Assembly: GCF_030812775.1 (NCBI RefSeq)
Contig: NZ_JAUSTI010000002.1
Coordinates: 310,001 to 374,000, forward strand
Source: Paenibacillus tundrae
GTDB lineage: Bacteria; Bacillota; Bacilli; Paenibacillales; Paenibacillaceae
Length of the DNA stretch: 64,000 nt
Reading direction: 5' to 3'
The translations under genes were made by a program, and so were the position numbers. This document shows positions 1 through 9,240 of this stretch, one piece after another (positions within the stretch are counted from its first letter, which is position 1; the number at the start of each line of letters is the position of its first letter). A model generated the notes under the pieces. It saw only the letters and a list, made by a program, of their open reading frames with translations. It was not told where the DNA came from and made no database searches.

Positions 1-99
1 CATTAGGATCAGAATGCCCCAACTCATCTAACCGAGTTAACCATACTTCTCCTGAATAACGGATACGTTAAATATATAGCGTGGTTTCAGAAGGATATA

Positions 100-1020
100 T
101 CAACCCATATCTGCTTTAGGCTGTATGGTACGAATGATGATGTCTTGATTGTGGTTACCAAAGCCAGCTCCATACAGCGTCAGACCGCCCACATTTGTGG
201 CATGCTCCTCCACGGAAAATCGCAGCGTCCAGAATAACTCCTCCAGCTTGATCCCATCGATACTTACATCCGACAGCCATTCTCCATCTATTGATGTGCC
301 TTGAGCATCCACTCGGATCGTCTTCAGTAGGCCATATTGGTTAACGTTTCTATGCCACCATGACGGGGTGTATTTTCCACGAGCAGCTCTCCCGAAATCA
401 GCAGGACTGGTCCATGTGCCGAGCCGCACACCGTTAAATGAAAATGTGATATCCGAGGGCCAGTCATCCCTTAAGCCAGGCGCCTCCGAAGCAATTTCCA
501 TTGAGATTTCAATTGCACTGGGTGCATCCTCTGGAAGAAGGTAATTAGGTGTTTTATATTCGACATACCCCCGACCAAACCATAGGATTGCTGCGTGAAC
601 ACGCTCAGGATCAAGGAAATAGCGTGGATCATCCCATACGCCAATTTCTTTCTCATGCGTTCCCAGCCCACAGGTCGGATGTACTTCGAACGCTGTATAG
701 TGACCCACTGAAATGCTTTGTTCTTTGATGTTTGCAAATGAACCCACCGAAGGCAATTCAATTTCAATTGCATCTTGTTTGAGAAAACACATTTTGTGTG
801 TGCCTCCGTTCAGTCGCACTCTACGACTGCCGATCAATTCCGCTTGCTCTAATTTACGAACATGCATCGTAACAATGGAAGGACTTAGCTCCAGCACATC
901 GGCTAGATCTTTTACATTCATCTCTCCTTCAGAGAGAAGGGTCATTATTTTCCAGCGTACTTCGCTAGCCAGTGCTTCATACAGTGGCATGTATTTGGAA
1001 TCTCCATTAGCTCTAATCAT
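100..1020 (-). CDS. ArsR-type winged-helix transcriptional regulator
   Basis: DNA-binding regulator of 306 aa. Residues about 10-85 form an ArsR-like winged helix: a helix containing ASEVRWKIMTLL, then a helix-turn-helix with SPSIVTMHVRKLEQ and a wing around SRRVRLNGG. The remaining 220 residues are unusually long for ArsR and match no domain I can name; they probably sense a ligand. GGGAG lies 9 bases before the ATG. The gene is divergent from the GH43 beta-xylosidase over 227 bases, so control of that gene is a reasonable inference, but no operator was identified. No cysteine metal-binding motif typical of ArsR metal sensors is seen. Confidence 0.8.
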   Translation of the reverse strand: MIRANGDSKYMPLYEALASEVRWKIMTLLSEGEMNVKDLADVLELSPSIVTMHVRKLEQAELIGSRRVRLNGGTHKMCFLKQDAIEIELPSVGSFANIKEQSISVGHYTAFEVHPTCGLGTHEKEIGVWDDPRYFLDPERVHAAILWFGRGYVEYKTPNYLLPEDAPSAIEISMEIASEAPGLRDDWPSDITFSFNGVRLGTWTSPADFGRAARGKYTPSWWHRNVNQYGLLKTIRVDAQGTSIDGEWLSDVSIDGIKLEELFWTLRFSVEEHATNVGGLTLYGAGFGNHNQDIIIRTIQPKADMG

Positions 1021-1247
1021 TCAGAATTTCTCCCAGCTCCAATTATTGAAATGCTATTAATGTTAATTTAACGGATTTTCATTGTACCATCAAGACCAAG
1101 ATCATTGTAAATATAATTGCTATAGTGTTTAATTTTTGATGTGGAGCTATTAAAATATTCTTTTTATACTAAAAATTATGCCTGAGAGCATTACCTGTTT
1201 TGAGTTGAATTCTTATAAATATGAATTTATAATGAGGTGCACTAAAA

Positions 1248-2738
1248 ATGAAATATACCAATCCAGTCATCAAAGGTTTCTATCCTGATCCTAGCGTTTG
1301 CAAAGTTGCCGACACGTATTATCTCGTATGTAGCTCTTTTCAATATTTCCCTGGCGTTCCGCTTTTCGAAAGTAAAGATTTGATCAATTGGACGCAGATC
1401 GGACATTGCTTAACACGACCAAGCCAGATTCAATTAGAGACGGTTAACAGCTCCGGTGGCGTATTCGCGCCAACCATCCGTCATCACAATGGCCGATTCT
1501 ACATGACCACAACGAATGACACTACGCATCAGAATTTCTACGTATGGACGGACGATATCTATGGTGAGTGGTCTGATCCGATCTATGTCGATCAAGGTGG
1601 CATCGATCCAGATCTATACTTTGAGGATGGCAAAGCATTATTTATGAGTAATGGTACCGACGATAACGGCGTTGGAGGCATCATTCAATGTGAGATTGAT
1701 ATCGAAACTGGACGTAAACTAACACCTGGGCGTATGATCTGGAATGGTACAGGCGGGCGCTATTTGGAGAGTCCCCATCTGTATAAAATAAATGGAACAT
1801 ACTACCTCATGGCTTCCGAAGGTGGAACCGAGTATGGCCATATGGTTACTTATGCGAGCGGGGGTTCGCCATCAGGTCCGTTTGAGCCTTACCCACATAA
1901 CCCTGTTCTGACCAATCGTAATTTGGGTGGTTATGAGCTTCAAGGCGCTGGGCATGGAGACCTTGTTGAGGATGAGGGCGGCAATTGGTGGATGCTTCAT
2001 CTTGGTTTCCGTCAGATCGGAAGATGGCAAACGTACCACCACCTTGGACGTGAAGTGTTTCTAACACCGGTGACATTTAATGAAGATGGTTGGTTTACCG
2101 CGGGGTATAAGGGCACCGTGCTTACGAGTTTTGAAACCGATCGAATCTCTGAGGCAACCGTTCAACAGGAGCGCAACGTCTATACGTTTGAGAATACCGA
2201 TTGGAATCTAGACTGGTGTTTTTTACGTCACCCTGCTAATCAGCAGTATGAATTAGCTCCGAACAAGGTGATTCTAAGAGGTACGGATATCACATTAGAC
2301 ACTCCATTGTCCCCTACCTTTATCGGCATACGTCAGAGAGATTTCAATGCAGTTATCTCTTGTGACGTCACATTAACTGAAGGTGAAGCGGGTATTACGC
2401 TCTATATGGATGAAAATCATCATTATGATCTGGCTCTTCGCCAAGTCGATAACGGATATAGTGTTGTTAAACGTCTGAATGTTGGTGATATCAAGTCGAT
2501 TGAACAGGAAGAGTATGTGGGGGTAAGCAATCAGGCTACGCTCACGATTCAATCCACTCCTGATCGTTATACTTTCCTTTTGAACTATGATGGTAAAGAT
2601 ATTTCACTTGGAACGGCACAGACCAGATATCTATCATCCGAGGTGGCTGGAGGATTTACAGGTGTGCTTATTGGTCTCTACGCTTCTAAGGTAGGATCTG
2701 TTGCTGTGTTCACTAACTTTACATGCACGTATACCTAA
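1248..2738 (+). CDS. GH43 beta-xylosidase / alpha-arabinofuranosidase
   Basis: Glycoside hydrolase family 43 enzyme of 496 aa that releases xylose (possibly arabinose) from the ends of xylo-oligosaccharides by inversion. There is no signal peptide, so it acts in the cytoplasm on imported oligomers. Expected catalytic residues are visible: general base Asp14 in FYPDPSV, pKa-modulating Asp120 in GGIDPDLYF and general acid Glu174 in YLESPHLY. The five-bladed propeller covers about residues 1-310 and a C-terminal beta-sandwich about 320-496, the GH43 xylosidase architecture. GAGGTG precedes the ATG by 8 bases. It faces an ArsR-type regulator. Xylosidase versus arabinofuranosidase preference cannot be decided from sequence alone. 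Confidence 0.9.
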   Translation: MKYTNPVIKGFYPDPSVCKVADTYYLVCSSFQYFPGVPLFESKDLINWTQIGHCLTRPSQIQLETVNSSGGVFAPTIRHHNGRFYMTTTNDTTHQNFYVWTDDIYGEWSDPIYVDQGGIDPDLYFEDGKALFMSNGTDDNGVGGIIQCEIDIETGRKLTPGRMIWNGTGGRYLESPHLYKINGTYYLMASEGGTEYGHMVTYASGGSPSGPFEPYPHNPVLTNRNLGGYELQGAGHGDLVEDEGGNWWMLHLGFRQIGRWQTYHHLGREVFLTPVTFNEDGWFTAGYKGTVLTSFETDRISEATVQQERNVYTFENTDWNLDWCFLRHPANQQYELAPNKVILRGTDITLDTPLSPTFIGIRQRDFNAVISCDVTLTEGEAGITLYMDENHHYDLALRQVDNGYSVVKRLNVGDIKSIEQEEYVGVSNQATLTIQSTPDRYTFLLNYDGKDISLGTAQTRYLSSEVAGGFTGVLIGLYASKVGSVAVFTNFTCTYT

Positions 2739-2830
2739 GTTGCGTTAGCAATAAACAAACCTACTGGAATATACCGAAAAATAGAAGTATAGTAAGCCTT
2801 GATAACAACACATATCGCTTGAGAATTCGA

Positions 2831-2863
2831 GGGTGGCAGAGGTTAGACGTCTGCTGCCTTTTT
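2831..2863 (+). terminator. Putative terminator of the GH43 gene
   Basis: GGCAG at 2835-2839 pairs with CTGCC at 2854-2858, followed by TTTTT. It overlaps the last codons of the convergent small gene, so the hairpin is partly coding on the other strand. Confidence 0.45.
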
Positions 2864-3220
2864 CGTTGACATGATTTGAATAGCTAGCTCAAAGGCTCTT
2901 ATTCTTCTCTCTAACAATGTTTTTTGGGCACCGCCCACTTTGGCTTTAGCGTACTGGCTCTCAAGAGACGGGAATAAACCAGTTATTACATGTTGAGCTT
3001 CTCGTATTTCCTCATCAGTGTATGAATGTGATTCGCCGTGCCACGTATGTTCAAGCATAGCTAATCCGATACGTAGCGCTGTGAGCCGTTTCTGTACTAA
3101 GGTTGTGTTTGTGCCCTTCTCCGTCATATTTATTAATGCATTTTCTGATTTATGAATGGTGGATTCAAAGGCTCTGATCGCTCCATTCCGCTCTTCACTA
3201 GATATGTTCTCTATACGCAT
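2843..3220 (-). CDS. Small hypothetical protein, helical
   Basis: Product of 125 aa with no family I recognise. It is charged and predicted mostly helical, without signal peptide or membrane segment. Its two halves resemble each other: RAFESTIHKSENALINM near the start and RRIRAFELAIQIM at the end, with QKRLTALRIGLAMLEHTWH between, suggesting a helical bundle of related hairpins. The start at 3220 is preferred over an upstream ATG at 3259 because GGAAGGTG lies 8 bases before it. The gene lies convergent to the GH43 gene and has no operon partner. Confidence 0.6.
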   Translation of the reverse strand: MRIENISSEERNGAIRAFESTIHKSENALINMTEKGTNTTLVQKRLTALRIGLAMLEHTWHGESHSYTDEEIREAQHVITGLFPSLESQYAKAKVGGAQKTLLERRIRAFELAIQIMSTKKAADV

Positions 3221-3353
3221 CCTGTATACACCTTCCCTGTCTACTGGTATGTTAATCATGGTTATCTAACATGGCAGTCATGCATTTATCGCCAATCAGA
3301 TTCCTCTAGTTATTCTATGCATCTAATTATCTTATCATATGAACAACAACAAA

Positions 3354-3391
3354 TAGAGACCCTTAGTCACTAAGACTAAGGATCTCTATGT
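3354..3391 (-). terminator. Terminator downstream of the eroded GH127 gene
   Basis: Hairpin with arms AGAGA-CTTAGTC and GACTAAG-TCTCT around ACTAA, with a T-rich tail in the leftward direction. It lies about 60 bases beyond the end of the GH127 remnant. Confidence 0.55.
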
Positions 3392-3453
3392 CTTATTTAT
3401 TCATAAGGCCATTTGTTCTATGCATAATCATTAACTCCTATATCATCCATCTA

Positions 3454-4396
3454 TCAAGTACGCAACCAAACACTCATTTCCCCAGCCTCGCGGTTACCCC
3501 ACAAATAATAAGAAATCGCAATAAATCGAACCTGCGCTGGCTCAGCTGCCAGCGGCTTGTACAATTCATTCGGCAAGTCATAGTCAAAGGTAAAAGCTTC
3601 TCCCCGATGGGTTGAACCGACTCCACCCGTAATGTACATCTGCTTGCGCGTTGTATTCTCCCATAGCCGCTCACAAGCTGCTTTCAAGCTAGCGTCTTGA
3701 GTCAATCGAGCAAGATCAGCCATTGCTGTGTACATATAAACTGCACGCACGAAATGTCCAACTGCGGTTGACTGCTTGCGCACAGGCAGATGGGATTGGT
3801 ACATTTCCAGATTAGGTTTACCATCTGACCAGTGACCTGTTCTGCCGCGCTGCTCCCATTCCTCCTCAAAATAAATTGGAAGACTGCCACGTTGATCAAT
3901 GAAATAGCGACTGAGTTTCAAATACCGTTGCTCTCCCGTTGCATGATACAACTTGACCAGCGCAAGTTCAATTTCCTGATGTCCGCAATATCCCTGCTTC
4001 TGACCAGCATCCAGCCCAAACAAACGATCAATCAGATCAGCGAAGCGGCATGCAATATCCAGCAATCGACGTTTGCCCGTTGCCTCAGCATAGGCTACAG
4101 CGGCTTCGATCAGGTGTCCTGCACAATACAGTTCGTGGGCTTCATATAGATTCGTCCATTCTCTGCCCGGTTCCTTAATCGTAAAATACGTATTCACATA
4201 TCCATCCTCCGAATTCTCCCTCTTCAAGTCCAGCAGCAATGCGGAAATTGCGAATAGCATAACTGGGTTCCGCTCCTTCTACACGGTCGTTTAATGCTTG
4301 CCACTGATACGGGATGACCGTATCGCGTACTAATGCAGAATAATTTTCCCAGAAGTTGTCCTCAATACGTACATTTGTTGTATTCAAAGTGGCTCT
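3454..4396 (-). pseudogene. GH127 (DUF1680) beta-L-arabinofuranosidase, multiply deleted
   Basis: Remnant of a GH127 enzyme, normally about 640 aa. Three blocks remain in order. The N-terminus (NTTNVRIEDNFWENYS to GLEEGEFGG) is read down to about 4210. A second block (EDGYVNTYFTIKEPG to GEAFTFDYDLPN) runs from about 4210 to 3570 in another frame. Last comes the true C-terminus (ELYKPLAAEP to REAGEMSVWLRT). From family knowledge, about 50 residues are missing at the first junction, with a frameshift, and roughly 270 at the second, in frame. The second loss removes the zinc-binding cysteine region that holds the catalytic nucleophile, so any product would be inactive. No intact start is visible; the 5' end abuts an AraC remnant. 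Confidence 0.88.
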
Positions 4397-4399
4397 AGA

Positions 4400-4662
4400 G
4401 AAAACGAATCGGTCGCAACCCGTCTGGCAGAACGCGCGGCTGCCTATATTCAGTCTCATTATCAGAACAAAGTTACCAATGAGATGCTCGCAGAAGGGAG
4501 ATACGGCTCGATCGTGCTAGACGTTTGCTGGTGACCACCGATTGGTCCATTGACCGTGTTGCCGAAGAAGTAGGTTTCCGCTACTCCCCTTACTTCTCCG
4601 CGTGTTTCAAACGTAAAATGGGAATCTCTCTTCTGCAATTTCGCAAGCAATACCTGAGATGA
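4400..4662 (+). pseudogene. AraC-family regulator remnant
   Basis: C-terminal AraC/XylS fragment in two frames. From 4400, after an in-frame TAG, the first frame reads AAAYIQSHYQNKVTNEMLAE. From 4510 a second frame reads RARRLLVTTDWSIDRVAEEV, continuing to a TGA at 4660-4662. In intact AraC proteins about 30 residues separate these blocks (the end of the first helix-turn-helix and the linker), so an internal deletion with a frameshift has occurred. The whole N-terminal sensor domain is absent. It is divergent from the GH127 remnant, with no promoter region left between them. It was probably the regulator of that gene, lost in the same decay. Confidence 0.82.
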
Positions 4663-4728
4663 CGCTAACCTCACTTGAGAAAATGAAATATGGATGTGAT
4701 TAGGTACCGAATTAGAAATGTATGCAAC

Positions 4729-4757
4729 AAAAAAAGCCGCGTTTCCGCAACTTTTTG
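4729..4757 (-). terminator. Terminator of the cupredoxin gene
   Basis: Read leftward, AAAAAGTTGCG-GAAA-CGCGGCTTTTTTT forms a stem with two G-T pairs and a T-run. It is almost identical to the hairpin at 5797-5825. Confidence 0.75.
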
Positions 4758-4778
4758 TAGGTTTTATGTTAGGTCGTT

Positions 4779-5633
4779 TTATACAACGGTTATTGTTCCA
4801 TAGTACATATACATGCCACAATTAAAATGATAGGTGCCAGGTTTCAAATCCTTTAACGTAATATAATTGTAACCCTTCTCAAGATATACATCGAACCCTA
4901 GATCCGCGGACTCAATACTCTTTATACAAGTGTAGCCGGATTGTTTAATAAAATTAATTTTTGTTGGCACGCCTGCTTGTACTACGATGTTGTTTTGACT
5001 AAAACCATTGGATTGAATATCAATTGGAATAATGTCATAGCTTACATTTTCTTGAACAGAGGTTTGTTCTTTCGTCGCTGCATGAACAGTAGGGTTCCGG
5101 CTATCTTGATATTGGTTTAACAGGAGGACGCCAATCGAGACGATGCCGAAGGCAACAGTGACTACACCTGCAATAAACGATACACTTATTCCGTCCTTTT
5201 TGGGCGCTTTCGTTTCAGCTACACCTGACCCTATAATTTGCAGAACAACGCAGAAGATAAGAATAAACAAGATATCAACGAACAATACCATGATATAACT
5301 AAAACCAAGCATAGAGCCCAACATCGCTCCCATCATTCCACCCATAATACCTGCTAACATACCATCCAACGAAGCGAGTACACTGATGGGCTTTCCTGCA
5401 AAATAACCCGTCCCGAGCCCCAATAAAATAGCGATCATTGAAGGTACTGCCAGATCGTGATTAAACAATACACCTAGCTGAAACCCGAGAGATAGGCTAG
5501 CCATCATACCTATACTCATGGCAATCATCATGCCAGGCATACCTGTCAGGTTCTCTTTTCGCTTATACGTGTTCAGTATAATATATCCGGTAAGACAAAC
5601 AATGATAATGATGCTTAGTATGGAAAGTAACAT
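4779..5633 (-). CDS. Membrane protein with C-terminal cupredoxin domain
   Basis: Protein of 284 aa. An N-terminal membrane segment (MLLSILSIIIIVCLTGYI) is followed by a Gly/Met-rich polytopic region (about residues 30-160, with MPGMMIAMSIGMMASLS and GIMGGMMGAMLGSMLG), another membrane segment, and an extracytoplasmic cupredoxin-like domain over the last 95 residues. That domain has NNIVVQAGVPTKINF, a Cys in YTCIKS and a terminal HFNCGMYMYYG, resembling EfeO/CopC-like metal-binding folds. A role in copper binding or tolerance is inferred. AGGAGG lies 7 bases before the ATG at 5633; the upstream ATG at 5669 lacks a site. A copper-type inverted repeat lies at 5674-5688. Confidence 0.8.
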   Translation of the reverse strand: MLLSILSIIIIVCLTGYIILNTYKRKENLTGMPGMMIAMSIGMMASLSLGFQLGVLFNHDLAVPSMIAILLGLGTGYFAGKPISVLASLDGMLAGIMGGMMGAMLGSMLGFSYIMVLFVDILFILIFCVVLQIIGSGVAETKAPKKDGISVSFIAGVVTVAFGIVSIGVLLLNQYQDSRNPTVHAATKEQTSVQENVSYDIIPIDIQSNGFSQNNIVVQAGVPTKINFIKQSGYTCIKSIESADLGFDVYLEKGYNYITLKDLKPGTYHFNCGMYMYYGTITVV

Positions 5634-5673
5634 ATATGAACCTCCTGATATATAACATTTTAAATACATTCAT

Positions 5674-5688
5674 ACTACACATTGTAGT
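5674..5688. promoter_or_regulatory. Inverted repeat resembling a CopY/BlaI-type operator
   Basis: Perfect repeat ACTACA-CAT-TGTAGT, 41 bases upstream of the cupredoxin gene. CopY boxes are TACANNTGTA and BlaI/MecI boxes have TACTACA/TGTAGTA arms; here the spacer is 3. No cognate regulator gene is in the window. Confidence 0.45.
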
Positions 5689-5796
5689 GCACTGAATGGA
5701 GCAAATACAATTCAAATTTTAAACATTCAATAATATTTCATAATCTTTCAAGCCCTATTTTATAAAATGAGATGCGTTAAGCAAAAGAAGAACAAA

Positions 5797-5825
5797 TAAA
5801 AGCCGCGTTTCCGCGACTTTTTGTA
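5797..5825 (-). terminator. Terminator of the secreted serine hydrolase gene
   Basis: AAAAGTCGCGG-AAA-CGCGGCTTTT read leftward with T-rich flanks, 40 bases past the stop codon. Near-duplicate of the hairpin at 4729-4757, including the adjacent TTTTTGTAGGTT. Confidence 0.8.
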
Positions 5826-5864
5826 GGTTCAGTATTGATTCATCATCCTATCTGAAACCAGGTG

Positions 5865-7967
5865 TTATTTTTTTAATGAGATTTCAAACGTCGAACCCGG
5901 CTCACCAGCAAACACAATGCTACCGTTGTCAGGCAACACAACTTCATTCTGGCCGCTAACCACCGTGTGATTCACACCTATACCTGCCTGATTGTATACA
6001 GCAAATGCACCACTTGAAGGCATTTGAACCGTCATCGTTTTACCAGCTGCTGAGGCTGGAACCGTAAACCAAGTGGCATGTCCATTGGCTTGAATGGTTG
6101 TCTTCGATTGATGTCCCGAATAGATCGGTGTCACAACCTCTTGACTGGCATAGACGTTTCCTCCTGCCGTAACGTATTCAACCCCATCTTCCTGATAGAA
6201 TTCAAAATTCATCGTGTCACGACCGGCTAAGCCTGGAATTTGGAGTTGGTTCATTGCTTCGTTTGCTCCAATAATTTTGTTTGTATAGATATATCCTGGC
6301 CATTCGTTAAAGGTTTGAATGGGGATCATCGGAAGAGCAATGTTATACAGTGTTGATGTATACTTCTCATTTACCAAGTAATATGTGTTTCCTTCTCGCT
6401 TCTGCCAAGCTGCTGCCACATCATTAGCTAATTCATTTGTTTCTAACTTTTCAGCCTTGTATTCGGAAGAAGCAATCTGACCAAGACCAGGTACGGACTT
6501 ATATGAGCGTGACCATAGATAGATTTTTCCATTGTCCTCATTAACGAATTGCAGCTTCTCCGTTCCCTCGTCACTAACAAATGAACCATCCGCAGTGTAC
6601 GTATATTTCTGATCTGGATTGGTTGGAGCAGATAGTGTGGACACGGTTAATTGTCCGTTATCCTTCACATCCAACTTCATTAACAAATTGGCTCCGCCGC
6701 CATATATACCTGTATAACTCAACAACTCCTTCGGCATCCCTGCTGTTACAGGTGTGGAGAACGATTTCTCCGGCTTTTGCTCAGGAATAATATTCTTCTC
6801 TTCCAGCGCGCCCAGTAACAGTTCAGTCGCAAGTAGTTGATCTGTTGTGCTCGTGCCCCCCGAGGACGTTACAGCTGCAGCCATATTGAATTCGGGGAGC
6901 ACAATTAACGATGAATGGTATGTTATTGTATTACCTCCTTTGGTAACTGCTTTGATACCATAATCGTTGAACGGGAACAGATTAACACTATCCCAACCTA
7001 GTCCATAGGCAATGGACGAATCGTTGTCTGCTGGCCATATGCCCTTCTTGTATTCTTCTTGTTCCATCGCTTGTACAGATTCACGAGAGAGAATACCTTC
7101 TCCTTGTCCTGTGAAAATTCTCGAAAATTTCACTAGATCCTCCGCAGTCGAGTAGATGCCTCCTGAAGCGATCATATTCGTGGTCTCTAATGGAAGTTGT
7201 TGTTTCGAATTCGTGGCAGAATAGGTTGCTGCCATTTGCTTCAGATTCACCTGATCTTGAGGCGTCTGAGTATTATTCATATCCAGCGGCTCGGTGATAT
7301 AACGATGCATGAAAGTAGTAAAACTCATACCGCTAACCCTCTCCACCAGAATTTCAGCTAATGTAAAACCATCGTTACTATACACGGAATAGGCATCAGG
7401 ATCTGCCTTCAGGTTTTGGTTAGCCAGTTGTTCCAGTAAAGTGTCATGTGCATACGTATCGTTATCTCCAAATAGGATTGCACTATTGCTCGACGTTCCA
7501 AGAAGCCCGGAAGAATGATTCAATAACATCCGTGGTGTAATTTGCTGATAACGCTTGTCCTTCATTTTGAAATCCGGGATATAGTTAACGACAGGTGTAT
7601 CCAGATTCACCTTGCCTTCATCGACGAGCTTCATTACAGCAGTCGTAAGCATCATTTTACTCGTTGACCCAATTCCATACATCGTATCTGCCGTAAGAGG
7701 AATCTCTCCCTTGGGGTCGTTTATCCCTACTTGTCCAGAGAGTACGATCTTTCCCTCATCCATAAGCGCATACTGCACACTTGTTGTGCCATATGATTGG
7801 GTTAGAAGGTTAGCTTTCTCAATAACAGCTCTTTCCGTCGATTTGTTAGTAAGATTAGCGCTATTCCCCGTATCCGAACTAGCCAAGGCATACGTGGGAG
7901 ACAACATGGCAAGTACTAAAGTAATTGCCATTATCGAGGTTCGTTTCTTTCGTGACAATCTCATCAT
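5865..7967 (-). CDS. Secreted serine hydrolase (beta-lactamase / class C PBP-like)
   Basis: Exported enzyme of about 700 aa. A signal peptide (basic RKKRTS, then [11 protein letters not shown], cleavage after ALA) leads into a class C beta-lactamase/DD-peptidase-like domain, residues about 45-390. The nucleophile motif is STSK in [12 protein letters not shown], and the second motif is YSN in [13 protein letters not shown]. The third, usually HxG, is less clear ([10 protein letters not shown]). The C-terminal 300 residues look like beta-rich accessory domains. Peptidase, esterase and amidase activities all occur in this family, so the substrate is unknown. Start is uncertain: AGGAG directly abuts the ATGATG at 7967, whereas TTG at 7958 sits 9 bases downstream and may be the real start. 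Confidence 0.82.
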   Translation of the reverse strand: MMRLSRKKRTSIMAITLVLAMLSPTYALASSDTGNSANLTNKSTERAVIEKANLLTQSYGTTSVQYALMDEGKIVLSGQVGINDPKGEIPLTADTMYGIGSTSKMMLTTAVMKLVDEGKVNLDTPVVNYIPDFKMKDKRYQQITPRMLLNHSSGLLGTSSNSAILFGDNDTYAHDTLLEQLANQNLKADPDAYSVYSNDGFTLAEILVERVSGMSFTTFMHRYITEPLDMNNTQTPQDQVNLKQMAATYSATNSKQQLPLETTNMIASGGIYSTAEDLVKFSRIFTGQGEGILSRESVQAMEQEEYKKGIWPADNDSSIAYGLGWDSVNLFPFNDYGIKAVTKGGNTITYHSSLIVLPEFNMAAAVTSSGGTSTTDQLLATELLLGALEEKNIIPEQKPEKSFSTPVTAGMPKELLSYTGIYGGGANLLMKLDVKDNGQLTVSTLSAPTNPDQKYTYTADGSFVSDEGTEKLQFVNEDNGKIYLWSRSYKSVPGLGQIASSEYKAEKLETNELANDVAAAWQKREGNTYYLVNEKYTSTLYNIALPMIPIQTFNEWPGYIYTNKIIGANEAMNQLQIPGLAGRDTMNFEFYQEDGVEYVTAGGNVYASQEVVTPIYSGHQSKTTIQANGHATWFTVPASAAGKTMTVQMPSSGAFAVYNQAGIGVNHTVVSGQNEVVLPDNGSIVFAGEPGSTFEISLKK

Positions 7968-8194
7968 CTCCTGTTTTTCTGTGTCTAAGGATCATTGTGT
8001 TGCTACTGAATAAAGTGTAATGGGAGAAGATGTACTAGTCGTGACGGCGATATGAACTGAACATGAATAAATTCTGTACATAGGCACTGTTGCAACGACT
8101 TCATGTTGTTCGCTTAGAGTATTTTAAGATATGACTTGATGGAGAGTCTGTTGGTTTGTTCAACTTGAAGTACGACGAAGTAATCTAAATAAAG

Positions 8195-8223
8195 AAAAAA
8201 AGTCGCAATTATGCGACTTTTAA
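8195..8223. terminator. Bidirectional terminator after rbsB
   Basis: Perfect stem GTCGCA-ATTA-TGCGAC flanked by A-run and T-run, about 70 bases beyond the rbsB stop. Confidence 0.85.
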
Positions 8224-8293
8224 TAGATGGGTGAATCTATCTACATCTCCATACCAATTATTATTTCAATTTCAATATAGAGAATAGAACTGT

Positions 8294-9226
8294 TTATTCA
8301 TTTACATTTTCTTTCGTTACCAGCTTCAGTTCAGCAGGGATGGATTGCTCTACCTGCTTGCCGTCCAATACATCTAGCGCCGCTTGCACCGCCAGACTAC
8401 CAATCAACACAGGCTGCTGAGCAACTGTTGCTGTCAATTTACCGTCCTGAATGGATTTGATCGCATCATCATTACCGTCAAATCCAATAACCGGGATGTC
8501 TTTACCTGAACTTTGAATAGCTTCAATCGCTCCAAGTGCCATCTCATCGTTATGGGCAAACACCGCTTGTACATCTGGATTACCTTGCAGCAGATTCTCC
8601 ATAACATTCAACCCTTTGGAACGGTCAAAGTCCGCTGATTGCTTCGCCACCACATCGAGTTTCTCGTCAGCCAGTTCATGGAAACCTTTGCCCCGCTCTC
8701 GTGTTGCGGAAGCACCTGGTACACCCTCAAGCTCAATGACTTTCGCGCCCTCACCAAGCTGTTCAACGAAGTATTCCGCTGCCATGCGTCCACCCTTGAC
8801 ATTATCCGATGCCACCAAGGCTGCCACTTCACCTTTATCTGCGGAACGGTCAAGTGTAATCACCGGAATACCTACATTGTTCGCGGACTGAACCGCTGTA
8901 GAGATTGCCGCAGAATCCGCAGGGTTAATGAGCAAGGCGTCTACGCCTTGTTGAAGCAGATCGTCCACATCGTTCGTTTGTTTCGCCGAATCGTTCTGTG
9001 CATCAACGACGATCACTTGGATCCCCTGTTTTTGAGCTTCGGCTACGACCCCATCCTTCAGGGATACAAAGAATGGATTATTTAATGTGGAAATGGATAA
9101 CCCAATTTTCTTCTGTTCTTTATTTCCGGCTGCGTCAGGCTTCGCCCAACCCGGAGGCTCCAAGGAGCAACCTGCCAGAACAATAATCAATAGCATGCTT
9201 ATGAGTGTCATCGTTATTTTTTTCAT
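8294..9226 (-). CDS. rbsB: Ribose ABC transporter substrate-binding lipoprotein
   Basis: Extracellular ribose-binding lipoprotein of 310 aa, delivering ribose to RbsC. The N-terminus is a lipoprotein signal (MKKITMTLISMLLIIVLAGC) with lipobox LAGC. The mature part is a periplasmic-binding-protein type 1 fold with family hallmarks LSISTLNNPFF, VDDLLQQGVDALLINPAD, PVITLDRSA and VFAHNDEMALGA. It is the last gene of the rbs operon, 14 bases after rbsC, and is followed by a strong terminator. The order rbsR-K-D-A-C-B matches the Bacillus ribose operon. Confidence 0.95.
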   Translation of the reverse strand: MKKITMTLISMLLIIVLAGCSLEPPGWAKPDAAGNKEQKKIGLSISTLNNPFFVSLKDGVVAEAQKQGIQVIVVDAQNDSAKQTNDVDDLLQQGVDALLINPADSAAISTAVQSANNVGIPVITLDRSADKGEVAALVASDNVKGGRMAAEYFVEQLGEGAKVIELEGVPGASATRERGKGFHELADEKLDVVAKQSADFDRSKGLNVMENLLQGNPDVQAVFAHNDEMALGAIEAIQSSGKDIPVIGFDGNDDAIKSIQDGKLTATVAQQPVLIGSLAVQAALDVLDGKQVEQSIPAELKLVTKENVNE

Positions 9227-9240
9227 AGTCGCTTCTCTCC

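Noticed and set aside
1205..1233. TTGAAT-17-TATAAT promoter for the GH43 gene
   Set aside because: Transcription would begin after the GAGGTG ribosome-binding site, leaving no leader; more likely chance AT-richness.
4462..4821. Leftward 119-codon frame over the AraC remnant
   Set aside because: It is antisense to recognisable AraC coding sequence and has no family features.
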